NCBI RefSeq assembly: GCF_025567095.1
Contig: NZ_JAOQJH010000046.1
DNA length: 20,189 bases
Direction: 5' to 3' (one strand)
DNA from: Anthropogastromicrobium aceti
Lineage (GTDB): Bacteria > Bacillota > Clostridia > Lachnospirales > Lachnospiraceae
Shown here: piece after piece, positions 1 through 6,590 of the stretch
Position numbering within the stretch: position 1 is the stretch's first letter
Layout: each line of letters begins with the position of its first letter
The notes under the pieces: model-generated
The model's input: the letters and a program-made list of their open reading frames with translations, nothing else
Told to the model about the DNA's origin: nothing
Databases searched by the model: none
Made by a program: the position numbers and the translations under genes

Positions 1-128
1 CACAAAACGAGCAGTTGCCTGTACAACATTTCGACAAAATTCGACATCATTGTCCGATAATTGCAAAAAGTTTCTTGGCTTTCATCCCACGGTTAAAACC
101 GTGGGCTTTCCCGCCCGACTTTTGTAAT
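1..128 (+). mobile_element. Right end of an IS200/IS605-type element (remnant at window edge)
   Basis: Bases 86-105 form a perfect inverted repeat (CCCACGG stem, TTAAAA loop, CCGTGGG), followed by GGCTTTCCCGCCCGACTTTT up to about base 124. This subterminal hairpin plus tail is the style of right end I associate with IS200/IS605-family elements downstream of tnpB; that match is from memory, not a search. The orientation implies a tnpB reading rightwards from outside the window. No convincing tnpB C-terminus is visible in bases 1-60, so the gene either ends earlier or is degraded. The exact tip is unknown; I place it near 125-130. Confidence 0.55.
86..105 (+). repeat. Subterminal hairpin of the IS right end
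   Basis: Two 9-base arms, CCCACGGTT and AACCGTGGG, are separated by AA. In IS200/IS605 elements such hairpins are bound by the TnpA transposase during single-strand transposition, and in tnpB-bearing elements the same end usually encodes the 3' part of the guide RNA scaffold. The hairpin is seen; its role is inferred. Confidence 0.6.
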
Positions 129-174
129 CATAAATTCTCCCCTATCTAATCTCAAACATAGTTTTTGTGACAAC

Positions 175-202
175 AAGGCAGATGCCGTTTTGCACCTGCC
201 TT
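175..202 (-). terminator. Probable terminator downstream of proC
   Basis: Arms AAGGCAGATGC (175-185) and GCACCTGCCTT (192-202) flank a 6-base loop, 34 bases past the proC stop. Read on the minus strand, all 11 pairs hold with one G-U. On the plus strand one pair becomes A-C, which favours a role for minus-strand RNA. The trailing tract on the minus side is only moderately T-rich (TTGTTGTC), whereas the plus side is followed by a run of T, so it may act in both directions. Confidence 0.5.
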
Positions 203-236
203 GCATTTTTTGAATTTAAAACAATTTATATATTTC

Positions 237-1031
237 TTACATTCCCTTTGCTGCATCCACACATGCGTCCATGGCCTCGATCACAGCACTTCTAAGACCT
301 TCTTTTTCTAATACACGAACTGCTTTAATTGTAGTTCCTGCCGGCGAGCATACCATATCCTTTAACTCACCCGGATGTTTTCCAGTTTCTAAAACCATCT
401 TTGCGCTGCCCATAACTGCCTGTGCTGCAAATTTATAAGCCTGCGCACGCGGCATGCCCTGCTCTACTGCTGCGTCTGCCATAGCTTCAATAAACATAAA
501 TACATATGCCGGAGAACTTCCACTTACTGCAACAACTGTATCCATCAGCTTTTCGCTGATAACCTCTACCTTGCTAAAGCCGCTTAAAATTTCACATACG
601 TACTTAAGTTCAGCCTCTGTCACAAATTCATTTGGTGTTGCGCCTGTCATGCCCTCACCAACAAGTGCAGGTGTATTCGGCATAGTACGTACAATCTTTA
701 CGTCCTTACCAAACTTTTCTGCCAGCCATGAAAGTGTCTTTCCCGGTGCAATTGTGATGATTAACTGATCTGCTCTGACATGATCCTTTATCTGCGTAAT
801 CACAGACTCATAGTACTGTGGCTTTACAGCAAGTACAAGCACATCAACAGCGTCCACTACATCAACATTGTTATCTGAAACATGAATGCCATACATGTTC
901 TTTACGCGCTCTCTGCTTGGCTCAAACACGTCAGAACCATACACATTCTCTGATTTGAAAATATTGTTTTTGATGATGCCGCCCATCATTGCGCCTGCCA
1001 TGTTGCCGCATCCGATAAATCCTAACTTCAT
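237..1031 (-). CDS. proC: Pyrroline-5-carboxylate reductase
   Basis: This 264-residue protein should catalyse the last step of proline synthesis, reducing 1-pyrroline-5-carboxylate with NAD(P)H in the cytoplasm. The N-terminus has the Rossmann motif GFIGCGNMAGAMMGG. The centre has VRTMPNTPALVGEGMTG. The C-terminal half has the family signature region SGSSPAYVFMFIEAMADAA, then ELKDMVCSPAGTTIKAV. Length matches the family. The start is set at the ATG of MKLGFIG because AGGAGG lies at 1040-1045, eight bases upstream; the open frame extends six codons further but that start would swallow the ribosome binding site. A consensus promoter lies at 1262-1290, giving a leader of about 220 bases that contains a small broken ORF. 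No proA or proB is adjacent. Confidence 0.95.
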   Translation of the reverse strand: MKLGFIGCGNMAGAMMGGIIKNNIFKSENVYGSDVFEPSRERVKNMYGIHVSDNNVDVVDAVDVLVLAVKPQYYESVITQIKDHVRADQLIITIAPGKTLSWLAEKFGKDVKIVRTMPNTPALVGEGMTGATPNEFVTEAELKYVCEILSGFSKVEVISEKLMDTVVAVSGSSPAYVFMFIEAMADAAVEQGMPRAQAYKFAAQAVMGSAKMVLETGKHPGELKDMVCSPAGTTIKAVRVLEKEGLRSAVIEAMDACVDAAKGM

Positions 1032-1048
1032 AGTGTTTTCCTCCTGCA

Positions 1049-1230
1049 TTATGTGTTTTTGTATATATAAATGATGTTGGGGTCAAAAGGTATTTTGACC
1101 CCTTTGATACCAGATTGCTCAGTACGATTTATGATCTCATCCTGAAGTGCCTTGCTTAGTTTCCATTTTTGTGTTTCCGGATTACTTCTGAATATTTGTT
1201 ACAAGACACATTTTTGCATCCCCTTTTCTT
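1049..1230 (-). pseudogene. Short broken coding remnant in the proC leader
   Basis: Two overlapping minus-strand frames together read like one protein of about 55 residues. The first, near 1230-1155, gives KKRGCKNVSCNKYSEVIRKH and carries a Cys-x3-Cys pair. The second begins near 1160 with KWKLSKALQDEIINRTEQSG, continues through IKGVKIPFDPNIIYIYKNT and ends at the TAA at 1051-1049, 17 bases before the proC start. One extra A in the A-run near 1165 would join them. No good start codon is visible for the first frame, so I treat it as a decayed gene. The sequence resembles the start of short Clostridial zinc-ribbon-like proteins, but I cannot name a family. A 24-base palindrome falls inside the second part. 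Confidence 0.35.
1079..1102. repeat. Perfect 10-base inverted repeat in the proC leader
   Basis: GGGGTCAAAA and TTTTGACCCC are separated by GGTA. The 10-bp stem with a 4-base loop lies 48-71 bases upstream of the proC start. It is not followed by a T-run on either strand, so it is not an obvious intrinsic terminator. It falls in frame within the small remnant (residues KGVKIPFDP). Confidence 0.75.
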
Positions 1231-1261
1231 TTATTTTTCCCCGAAGCTAAATCTTAGACTC

Positions 1262-1290
1262 ATCATAGCACCACGCCTTATACTTGTCAA
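1262..1290 (-). promoter_or_regulatory. Consensus sigma-A promoter for the proC leader
   Basis: On the minus strand TTGACA (1290-1285) and TATGAT (1267-1262) are 17 bases apart. The -35 box overlaps the stop codon of the MATE gene, so proC has its own promoter and does not depend on readthrough. Transcription should begin near 1255. Confidence 0.75.
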
Positions 1291-2636
1291 TGAGTCAAAT
1301 CTTTGACCCATTTATACTTGCGAAAATGGTGCAAAACCCACGGCAGCTTTCCTACTTCATCTATACATGTACACGCATATACAAGCACTACTGGCCAGTG
1401 GAAAAAATATGTTCCTGCGGCAGCGAGTGGAATCGCGAGACACCACATACACACGGCAAGACTATACATATCAAACAGCGTATCGCCGCCGGCGCCGAAA
1501 ATACCATTTATTGTGACATCATTGACGGCGCGTCCTATCATATAAAATGCTATAACGGCAAACATGCCCTTCAAATATTCCTGTGCCTGCGGTGTAAGTT
1601 TTACAAAGTGCAAAATAATTGGTGCAGATATGCACATTAAAAGAGAAGCAAAAATACCGCATGCAAATGATATTTTTAACAGACGTATGCCGTATCGCTT
1701 TCCTTTCTCTAAGTTTCCTGCGCCGAGCTCATTGCCAATCATAATTCCAGCTGCACTAGAAATACCTGCGCTAAAGCAGCATATGATATCTCTTACAACA
1801 GCTGCTACTGAATTGGCTGCCGCTGCATCTGTTCCAAGATGACCCATAAATGATGAATAGGATGTAAATCCAATTCCCCAAAACAGACATGCTCCTAAAA
1901 GTGGAAGTCCGCACTTCCAAAAATCTTTTGAAATCTGTTTATTTCTTCTTAATAAATCACGCATAGACGGATGTAGATAATTTGGCTTATATGAAATAAG
2001 TACAGAACAGCAAAGCTCAATAATTCGCGCGATAAGTGTCGCAAGAGCTGCTCCGCGCACACCCATCGGTGCAATGCCAAAGCCTCCAAAAATAAAAATG
2101 GCATTTAAAATAATATTGACACAGACTGTCATTGAACTTATGACTGCCGTTGTCTTTGCGTGCTCGCTTGTCTTCATTATAACAAGATAACACTGAGAAA
2201 TACCCGTAAGCAAATATGAAAATCCTGCTATTTTTAAATAGCTGACACCATAATTGATCAATACATCTTCATTCGTAAAAATAAGCATCAAATAGCGTCC
2301 GAAGAAAACACAGCCAACAAAGAATATGGCTGATACTAGTCCGCAAAGGCGAAGCGCCATGCAAAAGATCTCATCTAATGTCTTTTTGTCTCCCTTTCCC
2401 CAATACTGCGCGCCTAAAATACCAAGACTGGCTGTCGCTGCTGCTAAAAACATGTTTTGGATAAACTGAATCTGTGTTGCAAGTGATACAGCCGACATAT
2501 AATTTTGATCCATGCCTCCAAGCATAAATGCATCGGCCACTGCCACCATCGCTAACATGAGATTTTGAAGCACAATCGGAACCATCAGGCTCCAGAGCTT
2601 TTTATAAAATGCTTCATCTTTTTGTAGCTTGCCCAT
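1287..2636 (-). CDS. MATE-family multidrug/cation exporter
   Basis: This 449-residue integral membrane protein has about twelve hydrophobic segments in two homologous halves, with short charged loops, as expected for multidrug and toxic compound extrusion antiporters. Family-like features are the N-terminal stretch WSLMVPIVLQNLMLAMVAVAD, the LGxxGxxAxAxA-like pattern near residues 40-60, and the first-half GAxxATxIAR motif (RGAALATLIARIIE). The second half has SAAGIMIGNELGAGN, the typical G-x-x-x-G-x-x-x-G-A-G pattern. Substrate cannot be deduced; MATE proteins exchange drugs, dyes or metabolites for Na+ or H+. The start is supported by GAGAGGG a few bases upstream; an overlapping ATG seven bases earlier is out of frame. 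It lies downstream of the BlaI/BlaR1 pair but behind a strong terminator, so co-regulation is not assured. Confidence 0.93.
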   Translation of the reverse strand: MGKLQKDEAFYKKLWSLMVPIVLQNLMLAMVAVADAFMLGGMDQNYMSAVSLATQIQFIQNMFLAAATASLGILGAQYWGKGDKKTLDEIFCMALRLCGLVSAIFFVGCVFFGRYLMLIFTNEDVLINYGVSYLKIAGFSYLLTGISQCYLVIMKTSEHAKTTAVISSMTVCVNIILNAIFIFGGFGIAPMGVRGAALATLIARIIELCCSVLISYKPNYLHPSMRDLLRRNKQISKDFWKCGLPLLGACLFWGIGFTSYSSFMGHLGTDAAAANSVAAVVRDIICCFSAGISSAAGIMIGNELGAGNLEKGKRYGIRLLKISFACGIFASLLMCISAPIILHFVKLTPQAQEYLKGMFAVIAFYMIGRAVNDVTINGIFGAGGDTLFDMYSLAVCMWCLAIPLAAAGTYFFHWPVVLVYACTCIDEVGKLPWVLHHFRKYKWVKDLTH

Positions 2637-2665
2637 TTTTCATCCCTCTCTTTTATTTTTTTATA

Positions 2666-2683
2666 GTTCACGAGTCCGCGAAC
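2666..2683. promoter_or_regulatory. Operator-like dyad upstream of the MATE gene
   Basis: GTTCACG and CGCGAAC, seven-base arms with one mismatch, flank AGTC about 30 bases upstream of the MATE start. An operator or short hairpin is plausible. I could not place a clear -35/-10 pair around it. Confidence 0.35.
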
Positions 2684-2750
2684 AGTATCATCTTATCATT
2701 TACGGGCAGCTCTGTACATGTATTTATTCGGCTTTTTTAGGAGAATCCTT

Positions 2751-2800
2751 GAGAAAAAAAACAGCCACCCGATACCTTTTTGATATCAGATAGCTGTTTT
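2751..2800 (-). terminator. Strong intrinsic terminator after the blaR1-like gene
   Basis: On the minus strand the arms at 2800-2782 and 2776-2758 form 19 uninterrupted pairs, several G-U, with a five-base loop and a following run of T (complement of A 2754-2760). The G-U pairs become A-C mismatches on the plus strand, so it is built for minus-strand transcripts. It sits about 110 bases past the end of the blaR1-like gene and before the MATE gene. Confidence 0.85.
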
Positions 2801-2912
2801 ATTATATTTCATCCCGCAGCTTTTTTGCTGTCACGTTGCCTTATGTCTAAACTTTGCCCTCTTTGCTGCGCTCCCCCTGCTTGTATGCTCTTTTGACTCT
2901 GCGAAGGTTAAG

Positions 2913-4358
2913 TTAATATGTACCATATAAACCTTTCAGGTTTACTACTTCACTGTTATCGTTGATAGCGTAGACACAGTAAAAGCCTGTCTTATCGAGT
3001 GGAAATGGATATGAGAAGCTTCCTGTTGCGTAAATACATCTGCGAATTCCACCTGGCTCAATAATGCCTACACGAAGGATTTTTCCAGCCGGTGTAACAT
3101 CTCCGCTCACTGCAATATGCTGTGAACTAGTTGCCCAGAAGTCCTTTGTTGTTCTCATAAAATCACTTGGCAATGCCCAGTTAAAATTAGCTGATGCTGC
3201 TAACTCAATATCACTTTGATCCTTCTCCGATGTATATCCGTCAATTGGAAGCACATCAATAAATTCAATGCCTGTATTTACGTAATCTTCTGGATTGATA
3301 TTACTGTTGTCTTGTGGAGTAGTATTGCCTGTCAGTAAATCAATATCTCCGACTGACTTAATACCTACTTCATCTTCTTCCACATCTGTCAATTCATACA
3401 GTGCACGATATCCGCCTGCTAAGATACCAGTTGAAGCGAGTGCAGAACCTGCTGAGGTAAAGGAAACAGCTACTGCTGCGAGTACGCCAAAGATTTTTGG
3501 TCTTTTCATTGCATTTTTCATATTGATCATTTTTTCCATCCTCCCGATTAACTTCATAGGCTGCGTTCCTATTGAAGAATACATGTCTGTCTTATCGTCC
3601 TGTCCCTGCATAGAGACACGATACAATACCTCTAAATATGCTTTAATATTTACCAGGTATTTATTGCAGACCTCCCAGTCACAGGCATATTCATTCCATT
3701 GACTCATCTGAGCTGCCAGACCTCTTGTCCATGGATTGAACCAGTGGATAGACTCAACGACCTTTGCTGCCGTCAAAAACCAAATATCTTTGCGTGTGTA
3801 GTGGACAAGCTCGTGAATCATTGTAACACGCTCCACGAATTCATCCGTTTTGCCTTCTGGCAGCACAATCCTTGGATGGATAACGCCAACGGTGATTCCG
3901 CCGCAGCGAATCCCTGCCTTCTCACATAATATAACGCGTCCAGAACGCATTTTTGTCTGTCTGCAGATTTCCTGAAAGCGCAGCTGCCGCTCCCTTGATG
4001 CCGGAAGCGCATCGCTAAAGCAGTGCCTCGTCATATCCCATTTTTCCTGCAGCGATTCAAAATTTGCGAAAAAGCCTAAAATCCAAAGCATAAATAGCAA
4101 CTGACAAATCATTGTAATAACAGGCGTAGTCTGCATAAATCGTCCGTCTAACACCAATATCTCATTGATTATCAATACTGCTCCTAGTCCCAGAGGCAAA
4201 AGATATGCCACAATTACGGCGCGCAGCAGATAAAATAATAGCCGCGTATATCCTTTGTTCTCTAGTCGTTTTACTGCCTGCAGCCAAACAAATAGCATCA
4301 GGCTGCCCCAGACATGTGCTGCCAAAATTGCAAATACTACATCATTGATCCATTTCAT
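2913..4358 (-). CDS. BlaR1-like M56 membrane metalloprotease with an unfamiliar sensor domain
   Basis: This 481-residue protein is a signal-transducing zinc protease partnered with the BlaI-like repressor upstream. Hydrophobic segments lie near residues 5-27, 40-70, 76-98 and 287-310. The cytoplasmic zinc site is HELVH at 182-186, with NEYACD at 222-227 supplying the likely third ligand, Glu 223. In BlaR1/MecR1 the extracellular C-terminus is a penicillin-binding domain with STxK. Here the C-terminus (about 311-481) is only some 170 residues, shows no STxK/SxN/KTG set, and consists of an acidic stretch followed by a probable beta-rich domain. The ligand is therefore unknown. The start ATG overlaps the end of the upstream blaI-like gene by 17 bases, indicating translational coupling. 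The M56 assignment is firm; the sensor function is inferred. Confidence 0.9.
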   Translation of the reverse strand: MKWINDVVFAILAAHVWGSLMLFVWLQAVKRLENKGYTRLLFYLLRAVIVAYLLPLGLGAVLIINEILVLDGRFMQTTPVITMICQLLFMLWILGFFANFESLQEKWDMTRHCFSDALPASRERQLRFQEICRQTKMRSGRVILCEKAGIRCGGITVGVIHPRIVLPEGKTDEFVERVTMIHELVHYTRKDIWFLTAAKVVESIHWFNPWTRGLAAQMSQWNEYACDWEVCNKYLVNIKAYLEVLYRVSMQGQDDKTDMYSSIGTQPMKLIGRMEKMINMKNAMKRPKIFGVLAAVAVSFTSAGSALASTGILAGGYRALYELTDVEEDEVGIKSVGDIDLLTGNTTPQDNSNINPEDYVNTGIEFIDVLPIDGYTSEKDQSDIELAASANFNWALPSDFMRTTKDFWATSSQHIAVSGDVTPAGKILRVGIIEPGGIRRCIYATGSFSYPFPLDKTGFYCVYAINDNSEVVNLKGLYGTY

Positions 4359-4722
4359 CCAACAAGCCTCTTATCTGTTTGATATCTTCTTTAGAAAGAG
4401 ACTGGTTGTTTGAAAGTGCTGCGATGAACTCGGCCGGCTTGCCGTCGAACCAGAAATTAACCTCGCGCGCTGAGAGCTTTGCCTTGTATTCTTCCTCGCT
4501 CTTTTCTGCGTGAATATAAGAAATTCTGCCTGCACGGTGAGAGCTAATGAAACCCTTTCCGTTTAAGCGGGTAAGGAAGGTTACTACTGTTGTTCTCTTG
4601 TAATCTCTCTTGTAACGCTCCTGGATCAAATCAATCAGCTCCGGAACTGAAATATCTCCTTTTTGATCCCAGATTACTTTCATAATCATAGCTTCACAAG
4701 CACTTAATGGTTCTCTCTCCAT
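4342..4722 (-). CDS. BlaI/MecI/CopY-family transcriptional repressor
   Basis: This 126-residue winged-helix repressor has the family pattern LSACEAMIMKVIWDQKGDIS, then TTVVTFLTRLNGKGFIS (recognition helix and wing) and a C-terminal dimerisation helix SLSKEDIKQIRGLLDEM. In the Bla/Mec systems the paired M56 protease triggers repressor cleavage and derepression. An Asn-Phe pair occurs at 89-90, earlier than the scissile bond of staphylococcal BlaI, so the cleavage site is uncertain. I start at the ATG of MEREPLS because AAAGG at 4734-4738 is correctly spaced for it; a GTG four codons upstream would overlap that site. A promoter with operator-like dyads lies at 4787-4820, consistent with autorepression. 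No beta-lactamase or penicillin-binding protein gene is nearby, so the regulon may lie elsewhere. Confidence 0.92.
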   Translation of the reverse strand: MEREPLSACEAMIMKVIWDQKGDISVPELIDLIQERYKRDYKRTTVVTFLTRLNGKGFISSHRAGRISYIHAEKSEEEYKAKLSAREVNFWFDGKPAEFIAALSNNQSLSKEDIKQIRGLLDEMDQ

Positions 4723-4786
4723 ATTCTGACACACCTTTCTACGCGTACCAGATACCTGTCTCCTCCAATAGGAATTTCACACCTAG

Positions 4787-4815
4787 AATTTACTACACCA
4801 GTAATAAAAAGACAA
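4787..4815 (-). promoter_or_regulatory. Promoter of the blaI-blaR1-like operon
   Basis: On the minus strand TTGTCT (4815-4810) and TAAATT (4792-4787) are 17 bases apart, giving a start near 4780 and a leader of about 58 bases. Both boxes are overlapped by dyads, which fits control by the BlaI-like repressor. Confidence 0.6.
4790..4804. promoter_or_regulatory. Putative BlaI-type operator
   Basis: TTACTACACCAGTAA has perfect five-base arms (TTACT/AGTAA), and its left half matches the TACTACA half-site of BlaI/MecI operators. It covers the -10 box and part of the spacer. The neighbouring palindrome GACAAGTGTC (4811-4820) covers the -35 box and may be a second site. Confidence 0.5.
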
Positions 4816-4832
4816 GTGTCACATTTACCACT

Positions 4833-4849
4833 TGATACTTTTTGTATCA
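4833..4849. repeat. Inverted repeat TGATAC-TTTTT-GTATCA
   Basis: Perfect six-base arms with a five-base T spacer lie just upstream of the blaI promoter. It could be an additional regulator site; nothing in the sequence says which protein would bind. Confidence 0.4.
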
Positions 4850-4908
4850 TAGTACGCATTCGCAATATTTTTAGTTTCTGTTTTACGTTTGTTGAATCTT
4901 TGTAAAGT

Positions 4909-4923
4909 GCAGCAATTTGCTGC
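4909..4923. repeat. Odd palindrome GCAGCAATTTGCTGC
   Basis: Seven-base arms surround a single central base. On the minus strand it directly follows an imperfect AAAGGGCT/AGCCTTT hairpin at about 4925-4943, so the two may form adjacent structures in a leader RNA. No function is assigned. Confidence 0.4.
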
Positions 4924-5107
4924 GAAAGGCTCTAAGCCCTTTAAATAGTACATAAGCTGCTTTCCGTAAGCAAACTCACGTCTCTAAATGTGGCGCTCTC
5001 TTGCCCATGAGCCATATAGATTTAAGATTTCAAAAAATAACATTAGCTCAATGGACAGCTCTAGTACAAACGCCTCCTTTCCGCGCTATAAAACTTACAC
5101 TATCGTT

Positions 5108-5136
5108 AGTATATCTGACTTCTGTAAGAATGTAAA
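5108..5136 (-). promoter_or_regulatory. Second promoter-like pair upstream of blaI
   Basis: On the minus strand TTTACA (5136-5131) and TATACT (5113-5108) are 17 bases apart, about 90 bases past the cca stop. The -10 box sits in an imperfect dyad (ACACTA near 5097, TAGTAT near 5112). A transcript from here would run about 380 bases before the blaI-like start, so it could be a long leader or a small RNA. Confidence 0.45.
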
Positions 5137-5222
5137 GTTTCTTCTTATTTTCTGTCTTTTTGCAGTACAATGCCCTTTGCATTTTGTGCATATTGTATAA
5201 TTTGTTATCTCATTTTTAACAT

Positions 5223-6572
5223 TTATACGAGTCTTTGCGCAAATGAAAGTGTTTGGGCTAACGCTTCATCTTTTGGCACGTTTGAAAGATGAAGATCATG
5301 TGAGTATGCGAGAATTTCACTAAATTTTGGTCCCGGCTTTAATCCAGCCTTAATTAAATCAGCTCCCATCACGCATGGCTGCGCCATCGTGTACTGATAC
5401 CAGTCAAGACGCTCCTTTAAAAAGTCTTCATATTCTGGGATAACTTGTCCTTTTCCCTTTCCCATCTGATCGGCCGTTGAAAAAAGAATCAGATCAGATG
5501 GCACTGTTGCACTGTCAAACATCTGATTTGTTGCCTTTTTCCCGGCTTGCTCTCTGGCAAGCTCGTAAGGTCTCATATGAAGTGATGCAAGATTTCTCAC
5601 ATAACGGATCAGCTTTGTCTCATTTGTAATGCGCTCTAAAAACTCTTTTACAAGAGGATCGCCCTTTTTTGCATGACCATAAGAATGAATTTCTCCATTC
5701 TCCTCCGTTGTTGATATAATTTTCCCAAAATCGTGTACTACTGCTGTCAGCATAAATCCAAGAGGATTTTCTGCCTTGCTTCGAAGTAAGGCTGCACTGT
5801 CAAGTACCTGCATAGTGTGATTCCACACATCTCCCTCAGGGTGATACTTTTTAGGCTGCTTTACTCCAATAAGCTGTGTTAAATGTAAAAACCAGTCATC
5901 AAGCTGATTCATTTTGTGCATCTGTTCAAAGAAAATGGACGGATGCGCAGCCTTTAATAAAGCTTTTTCAAGCTCGCTCATCACACGCTCATGGGCTAAT
6001 GTTGTCAAATCCATTGTTCGAGATAATTCAATAGTCTCTGGCGCAATAGAAAATGAAAAGCGTGCGGCAAATTGCGCAGCTCTAAGCACACGAAGCGGAT
6101 CTTCTGCAAAGGTGTGAGGGTTTACATGACGAAGCACTCCTTTTTTTAGATCCTCCTGACCGCCGAAGTGATCAATGACCTCTCCAGTCAGCACATCTTG
6201 CATCATGGCATTGATTGTAAAATCGCGGCGCATTGCGGCTTTATATGTTCCAAGAAATGGATCTACATATATTTTAAAATCTTTATGTCCTCGTCCTGTC
6301 GCCTCCTCCTGACGCGGCATGGCAATGTCGATATCGTATCCTCTAAGACCATACACACCAAAGCTTGCACCCATCTCAGTTCTAGAACCAAGCCCATCAA
6401 GAATATTCTCTAGCTCTTTTGGCTGTACACCATGGATTTCAATATCAATATCCTTACTATGCTTTCCCATTAAAAGATCACGCACGTAGCCGCCGACAAG
6501 AAATGTTCGTCCTCCCTTATCTGCTACGCATGCGGCAATTTTTTCTGCCATTTTCAGATCACGGTTTTCCAT
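5223..6572 (-). CDS. cca: CCA-adding tRNA nucleotidyltransferase with HD domain
   Basis: This 449-residue enzyme adds or repairs the CCA 3' end of tRNAs from CTP and ATP. The class II nucleotidyltransferase head shows FLVGGYVRDLLMG and KDIDIEIHG (catalytic Asp-x-Asp), then RRDFTINAM, then the nucleotide-selecting region DPLRVLRAAQFAARFSF. After a helical neck comes an HD phosphohydrolase-type domain (EGDVWNHTMQVLDSAALL, then TAVVHDFGK), an arrangement common in bacterial Cca. Length is normal. The start codon is 18 bases past the stop of the GH43 gene at 6591, and its ribosome binding site (GAGGAAAG) abuts that stop, so this housekeeping gene appears to be the last cistron of a sugar-utilisation operon. 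A separate internal promoter was not identified. Confidence 0.92.
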   Translation of the reverse strand: MENRDLKMAEKIAACVADKGGRTFLVGGYVRDLLMGKHSKDIDIEIHGVQPKELENILDGLGSRTEMGASFGVYGLRGYDIDIAMPRQEEATGRGHKDFKIYVDPFLGTYKAAMRRDFTINAMMQDVLTGEVIDHFGGQEDLKKGVLRHVNPHTFAEDPLRVLRAAQFAARFSFSIAPETIELSRTMDLTTLAHERVMSELEKALLKAAHPSIFFEQMHKMNQLDDWFLHLTQLIGVKQPKKYHPEGDVWNHTMQVLDSAALLRSKAENPLGFMLTAVVHDFGKIISTTEENGEIHSYGHAKKGDPLVKEFLERITNETKLIRYVRNLASLHMRPYELAREQAGKKATNQMFDSATVPSDLILFSTADQMGKGKGQVIPEYEDFLKERLDWYQYTMAQPCVMGADLIKAGLKPGPKFSEILAYSHDLHLSNVPKDEALAQTLSFAQRLV

Positions 6573-6590
6573 AAATTACTACTCTTTCCT

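Larger units (their letters stand above)
4723..5222. other. 500-base region without a confident gene
   Basis: Between the cca stop and the blaI-like start I find the blaI promoter and operators (4787-4820), a GATAC/GTATC dyad (4833-4849), a 15-base palindrome (4909-4923), a second promoter-like pair (5108-5136) and an AGGAGG without a start codon (5073-5078). The plus-strand frame 4988-5200 has no ribosome binding site and odd composition, so I reject it. I see no known riboswitch or tRNA. A long leader or small RNA is possible. No clear terminator follows cca. Confidence 0.5.

Noticed and set aside
1032..1255. T-box or proline attenuator ahead of proC
   Set aside because: No T-box consensus, no run of proline codons in the possible short leader peptides, and the hairpin lacks a T-tract.
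1294..1307. GTCAAA-TC-TTTGAC palindrome near the MATE C-terminus
   Set aside because: Short and inside coding sequence; chance occurrence is likely, and no neighbouring site supports it.
2666..2683. LexA/SOS box upstream of the MATE gene
   Set aside because: The arms read GTTC...GAAC, the opposite orientation to the Firmicute LexA site GAAC...GTTC.
4988..5200. Plus-strand open frame of 70 codons in the cca-blaI gap
   Set aside because: No ribosome binding site, low-complexity composition, and promoter-like features lie on the opposite strand.
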